From assembly GCA_002493395.1 (NCBI GenBank), contig DKYS01000116.1, positions 1 to 9,614 of the forward strand: a stretch of 9,614 nucleotides of DNA. Direction: 5' to 3'. The notes beneath the pieces are model-generated. The model did no database searches, had not been told where the DNA came from, and saw only the letters and a list, made by a program, of their open reading frames with translations. The stretch is from Turicibacter sp. UBA7094 (GTDB lineage Bacteria > Bacillota_I > Bacilli_A > MOL361 > Turicibacteraceae). Below are positions 5,844 through 9,614 of the stretch, piece after piece (the stretch's first letter is position 1; every line of letters begins with the position of its first letter). The position numbers and the translations under genes were made by a program.

Positions 5844-8291
5844 CTACTCTTCACTAATTAAATTTCGGTACAAATTAATATATTTCTCTGTTGATTTTTT
5901 CCAACTTAAATCTTGACTCATGGCACTTTGGACTAATTTATCCCAATGCTCAGGCATGCGATAGAAATTAATCGCCCGTTTTAAAGTGAATAACATATCA
6001 TGCGCATTATAATGAGCAAAACCAAATCCATTTCCATATTGAATAAATTCATTATATGGAATAATGGTATCTTTTAAGCCTCCAGTTTCCCGTACGACTG
6101 GAATAGTTCCGTATTTTAAAGCGATCATCTGACTAATTCCACAAGGCTCAAATCTCGACGGCATAAGGAACAAGTCGCTCCCTGCATAAATCATCTGTGA
6201 ATTATACGAGTAAAATCCGATATTCACTGAAACTTTATTTGGATATTTTTGGGCCATCCCTCTGAAGAAGCTTGTGTACTTATAATCTCCATCACCTAAT
6301 AAAACAAATTGAACATTTTCATTCATCAACTCGTCAAAAACTTTTAAAATAAGGTCAAAGCCCTTTTGTTCAACTAATCGAGAAACCATTCCAATAACAG
6401 GGATATCTGGATTAACTGGTAATCCTAACTCTCTTTGCATCTGACACTTATTCTCTTTTTTATTTTCCACGGTCTTTGGTCCATACCGTTTATAAATACT
6501 CAAATCGGTAGCAGGGTTATTATAATTATAATTGACTCCATTTAAAATACCGTGTAAATGGTCTTTTCTCGCCACAATAAAACGATCTAGTCCTTCTGCA
6601 AAGTAAGGATAACAAATTTCATTACAATATGTCTCTGAAACAGTTGTTACCTCATCACTTGTCACAATTGCCGTTTTCATAAAGTTAACTTTTTCAAACA
6701 ACATAACCTCATTTGGAATGGAATCAAATTGTGAGATAATAGCTAAATCGGAAACATCGCAGATTCCTTGATAGTGAATATTATGAATCGTAAAAACAGT
6801 TTTAGTAAACATAAAATGATTACTTCGTTTTAAAAAGACGTTTTTCATAAAATATGGAACAAGTCCTGTTAACCAGTCATGAGAGTGAATGACATCATAC
6901 TTATGTCCACTCTTTTCAATAAAGTCGAGAACTAAATAACAGTATAACTCATATCGATGACAATCATCCCTATAACCATACAACTTTTCACGAGACAATT
7001 CCCCGCAAGAGATAAAATAATAATTGATTCCATCCTTTGTATAACGATATGCATCGTAAGGAACCTCCAATGTCCCCACTACAGCAACCGATCGAAGTTC
7101 ATGACTTAAATTCTCCTGATAACGATCAGATAAAGAATTAAACAACGGGAGAATCACATCAACATTTAATCCTTGGTTAATTAATTCCTGCGTTAATTCA
7201 AAAGTCACATCAGCAAGCCCACCTGTTTTATAAAATGGAACACACTCTGTTGAAATTTGAGCGACGCTAATTCCCTTATTACCGATAACCCGTTGTCCTT
7301 TACCAATCACAATTGGGGTATACTCCTGACCACTTAGTCGCGCCCCATCACTGATATACACATGCTTATCGGTAATAACTTGTTCAACAATACTATTTTC
7401 ACCGATCACTGTTCTTGGTAAAATAACGGAATTTCTAACGATGGCCCCACGCTTAATCGTTACATCACGGAATAAGACACAATTTTCTACTTTTCCTTCA
7501 ATTCGACAACCATTTGCAATCATCGAATTTGTTACATCTGCCTGTTTCGTATAAAAAGTAGGCGATTCATCTTTTGTTTTTGTCAACACCGGACGTTCTA
7601 ATAAGAAAATTTGAAATCCATACTCATAATGTAACATATCTAAATTTGCACGATAATAAGACAAAATAGAGTCAATGGTACGAGTATAAATTCGATGTTC
7701 ATAGCGATTAATCTTAATTCCATCATTCATTTCGACTAAGTCAAGAACGGTTTGATACGGTGATATTTCATATTTTAAAATCAAATCAATCAAATATTCT
7801 CGTGACAGAACGAAGATATTAACAGGTTTATTTCGATAATAAACTTGCGTCACATCTGATTTTGAATCAATATGTTCCTGTACTAACTCCTCAAACGGAA
7901 TCGTTGTAATAATATTGGCATGATATAAGACAACATATTTTTGTCGTGAGCGTAAAAAATACTCAATATATTCTCTCATTCTCGCAAACGTCAACGTATT
8001 AGCAATCGCACTTACTTCTTTTTTAGGGGGAAGGAGAAATAGGCCATCTACCTTCCGATCAAGTCCCCAAAACTTTCCTGAACGAATATGATCACTTAAC
8101 GAATGATAATCTCCATCAGGAAAAATAGAAACATTAGTAATGCCCGAATGGACGGCATTTGATAAGGCAAAATCAACTAAACGATAACGCCCCGCAAAAG
8201 GTAAGGCAGCCACACAACGTTGATTTAATAAATTTTGAAGGGACTGAGAAGTATTCGTCCCATCAATGACACATAACGCCTTATTTTTCAT
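5844..8291 (-). CDS. GlgD-GlgA fusion: ADP-glucose pyrophosphorylase-like subunit joined to glycogen synthase
   Basis: One uninterrupted frame of 815 codons encodes two proteins that are normally separate. Residues 1 to about 336 are GlgD. FAGRYRLVDFALSN (32-45) is typical, but the GGxGTRL nucleotide loop is replaced by GTNTSQSL, the catalytic Asp of GlgC (SADH) is Ala125 (YHAN), and the sugar-phosphate EKP motif is absent. A left-handed beta-helix repeat region follows at about 250-335 and ends PIVIGKGQRV. Residues from about 340 to 815 are GlgA (GT5), which transfers glucose from ADP-glucose to the ends of glycogen. It has KTGGLADV at 355-362, HSHDW at 469-473, SRLVEQKG at 637-644 (phosphate-contacting Arg638 and Lys643), and FEPCGISQ at 714-721. 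All expected active-site residues are present. The GlgA first strand is kept (ISVAQISTECVPF, 341-353) but its initiator Met is gone, and there is no linker. The start codon overlaps the glgC stop by one base (TAATG), with GAGGGG 7 nt upstream, so translation is coupled to glgC. The sum of ordinary GlgD and GlgA lengths is about 820-830, so almost nothing was lost in the fusion. The domain calls are secure; combined activity is inferred. Confidence 0.95.
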   Translation of the reverse strand: MKNKALCVIDGTNTSQSLQNLLNQRCVAALPFAGRYRLVDFALSNAVHSGITNVSIFPDGDYHSLSDHIRSGKFWGLDRKVDGLFLLPPKKEVSAIANTLTFARMREYIEYFLRSRQKYVVLYHANIITTIPFEELVQEHIDSKSDVTQVYYRNKPVNIFVLSREYLIDLILKYEISPYQTVLDLVEMNDGIKINRYEHRIYTRTIDSILSYYRANLDMLHYEYGFQIFLLERPVLTKTKDESPTFYTKQADVTNSMIANGCRIEGKVENCVLFRDVTIKRGAIVRNSVILPRTVIGENSIVEQVITDKHVYISDGARLSGQEYTPIVIGKGQRVIGNKGISVAQISTECVPFYKTGGLADVTFELTQELINQGLNVDVILPLFNSLSDRYQENLSHELRSVAVVGTLEVPYDAYRYTKDGINYYFISCGELSREKLYGYRDDCHRYELYCYLVLDFIEKSGHKYDVIHSHDWLTGLVPYFMKNVFLKRSNHFMFTKTVFTIHNIHYQGICDVSDLAIISQFDSIPNEVMLFEKVNFMKTAIVTSDEVTTVSETYCNEICYPYFAEGLDRFIVARKDHLHGILNGVNYNYNNPATDLSIYKRYGPKTVENKKENKCQMQRELGLPVNPDIPVIGMVSRLVEQKGFDLILKVFDELMNENVQFVLLGDGDYKYTSFFRGMAQKYPNKVSVNIGFYSYNSQMIYAGSDLFLMPSRFEPCGISQMIALKYGTIPVVRETGGLKDTIIPYNEFIQYGNGFGFAHYNAHDMLFTLKRAINFYRMPEHWDKLVQSAMSQDLSWKKSTEKYINLYRNLISEE

Positions 8292-9454
8292 TACTCATCC
8301 CCTCTCTCCTGATGCTCAAGGATTTCTTCTAAATTATCATTAGTTACTAAAATAATATTAGACTCGTCCCCGTGAATTTCAGTATGCGTTGGAATAACTA
8401 CCTCATCTCCGATAATCGCATAACTAATATGACAGTCATGTTCAATTTTAGCACCTGTAAGAATCACACTTTTCTCAACAACTGATCGCTCCTGAATAAT
8501 ACAACGATGCCCAACAATTGAATCATACACTTCACCAAAAACCATGCTTCCTTCGTTTAACCAAGTATTTCGAACTTTAGCATCCTTTAAAATGTGATGG
8601 GGAGGTAAATTAGGAGTTTTAGAAAAAATAGGCCAACTATAATCATGCAAATTCAAATCATTGTCCGAATCTAATAAATCCATATGAGCTTTCCAATATC
8701 CCTCAACTGTTCCAACATCACGCCAATACCCTTCATACTCATAAGCATAAACTGATGAATCAGCCTCAATAAAGTACGGGATTACATCTTGAGCAAAATC
8801 AACACCTTCATAAATATGCTTCTGATATTTATGAATAATGTCATCTTTGAATTCTTTCCAGCTAAAGACATAAACCCCCATCGAAGCTAATCGGCTATCT
8901 GTTTTCTCAGGTTTTTCCTGAAACTCTATCACACGGTTTTCATGATCAACCTTTAACATTCCAAATCGTTTAGTATCCTCTTCCGGAACTCGAATCGTTG
9001 AAATGGTTAATTGAGATTGCTTTTCAATATGGTAATCAATGAGCTTACGATAATCCATTTTATAAATATGATCTGCTGATAAAACTAATAAATACTCGGG
9101 ATTGTACTGTTCAATAAACGGCATATTTAAAATTACCGCCTCCGCCGTTCCTCCCTGCCATAAAAATCCATAATCACGAGAAGTATATGGTCCCATCAAT
9201 GTAACGGAAGCTCCGTGAACATCTAAATCCCAAGAACTACCTTCCCCGATATAACTATTGAGTTCTAACGGTTCGTACTGTGTTAAAACCCCAACCTGAT
9301 CTATTCCAGAATTTGTACAATTACTTAGGACAAAATCAATGAGACGATATTTCCCCGCAAATGATACAGCAGGTTTAGGACGATGAATGGTCAGCTCTTT
9401 TAAGCGGGTCCCCTTGCCCCCCGCTAATATCATAGCGACACTAGTAACAGCCAT
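8291..9454 (-). CDS. glgC: Glucose-1-phosphate adenylyltransferase (ADP-glucose pyrophosphorylase), catalytic subunit
   Basis: GlgC makes ADP-glucose from ATP and glucose-1-phosphate, the committed step of bacterial glycogen synthesis. This 387-residue protein has the normal length. It has the nucleotide loop AGGKGTRLKELT (11-22), RPKPAVSFAGKYRLIDF (25-41), FLWQGGTAEAV (97-107), the catalytic Asp128 in SADHIYKMDY (126-135), the glucose-1-phosphate lysine Lys181 in FQEKP (178-182) and YWRDVGTVEGYW (243-254). A C-terminal left-handed beta-helix follows at about 285-365. It is therefore catalytically complete, in contrast to the GlgD half of the next gene, its likely partner in a mixed tetramer. 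A long purine-rich ribosome binding site (AGGGGAGGGG, 9461-9470) precedes the ATG. The upstream gene ends 45 nt away with no terminator between, and the next gene overlaps by one base, so this is an operon. The promoter lies outside the window. Confidence 0.97.
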   Translation of the reverse strand: MAVTSVAMILAGGKGTRLKELTIHRPKPAVSFAGKYRLIDFVLSNCTNSGIDQVGVLTQYEPLELNSYIGEGSSWDLDVHGASVTLMGPYTSRDYGFLWQGGTAEAVILNMPFIEQYNPEYLLVLSADHIYKMDYRKLIDYHIEKQSQLTISTIRVPEEDTKRFGMLKVDHENRVIEFQEKPEKTDSRLASMGVYVFSWKEFKDDIIHKYQKHIYEGVDFAQDVIPYFIEADSSVYAYEYEGYWRDVGTVEGYWKAHMDLLDSDNDLNLHDYSWPIFSKTPNLPPHHILKDAKVRNTWLNEGSMVFGEVYDSIVGHRCIIQERSVVEKSVILTGAKIEHDCHISYAIIGDEVVIPTHTEIHGDESNIILVTNDNLEEILEHQERGDE

Positions 9455-9499
9455 TCCTTTCCCCTCCCCTTATCAAAATACTTTTAAACAAAATAAAGG

Positions 9500-9614
9500 C
9501 TAAACTTCCGTTATTGGTTCAGTACCTTCGACTATTTTCTCTTCTTCCGAATCCGTTTGCTCTTCTTCTAAAGCCACGTCATCTTCTTCTAACATCGTGT
9601 TCTCTTCTTCTAAC
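9500..9614 (-). CDS. C-terminal acidic tail of an upstream gene (partial), possibly glgB
   Basis: Only the last 37 codons and the TAG stop are in the window; the gene continues beyond the right edge. The tail is strongly acidic and has a seven-residue period: LEEENTM, LEEDDVA, LEEEQTD, SEEEKIV, then EGTEPITEV and stop. It runs in the same direction as glgC, 45 nt upstream, with no terminator in between. In Bacillus-type loci the gene before glgC is glgB, the branching enzyme, so that is the best guess, but nothing in these 37 residues is diagnostic of GlgB and such a tail is not a standard part of it. Identity: uncertain. Presence of a real reading frame: fairly sure, from the repeat pattern and operon spacing. 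Confidence 0.65.
   Translation of the reverse strand, partial: LEEENTMLEEDDVALEEEQTDSEEEKIVEGTEPITEV

Noticed and set aside
1..9614. CRISPR array, tRNA, rRNA, intact insertion sequence or phage genes
   Set aside because: No spaced direct repeats, no tRNA-like cloverleaf sequences, and no transposase, integrase or phage proteins were seen.

Overview
The window comes from a low-GC Gram-positive bacterium (Bacillota). The DNA is AT-rich, Shine-Dalgarno sites are strong and purine-rich, terminators are hairpin plus T-run, and the glycogen genes are of the Firmicutes type with both GlgC and GlgD. A Turicibacter- or Erysipelotrichia-like host is a guess from overall feel and was not tested.

Left part, plus strand (1-2467). 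A SAM-dependent methyltransferase gene (175-774) has a good sigma-A promoter that abuts a divergent promoter reading off the left edge. A two-gene unit follows: a membrane-anchored polysaccharide deacetylase (936-1784) and a membrane-anchored, coiled-coil-rich protein of unknown function (1796-2437). It closes with a strong symmetrical terminator.

Middle (2468-2855). This gap between convergent units holds a decayed second copy of the 3' end of glgP, about 200 bp of unassigned DNA and the glgP terminator.

Right part, minus strand (2856-9614). This is a glycogen locus. Reading with transcription, it contains the acidic C-terminal tail of a truncated gene (probably glgB, by synteny only), glgC, one 815-codon gene fusing GlgD to glycogen synthase GlgA, a terminator, about 500 bp without a convincing gene, and then glgP with its own promoter and terminator. 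GlgC makes ADP-glucose from glucose-1-phosphate and ATP. GlgD is normally its non-catalytic partner. GlgA adds the glucose to glycogen, and GlgP releases glucose-1-phosphate again.

The main discovery is the GlgD-GlgA fusion. It would tie glycogen synthase physically to the ADP-glucose pyrophosphorylase complex and fix their ratio. Secondary points are the glgP tail relic, the period-7 acidic tail of the truncated upstream gene, and several unexplained inverted repeats and a repeated C-run motif in the gaps.
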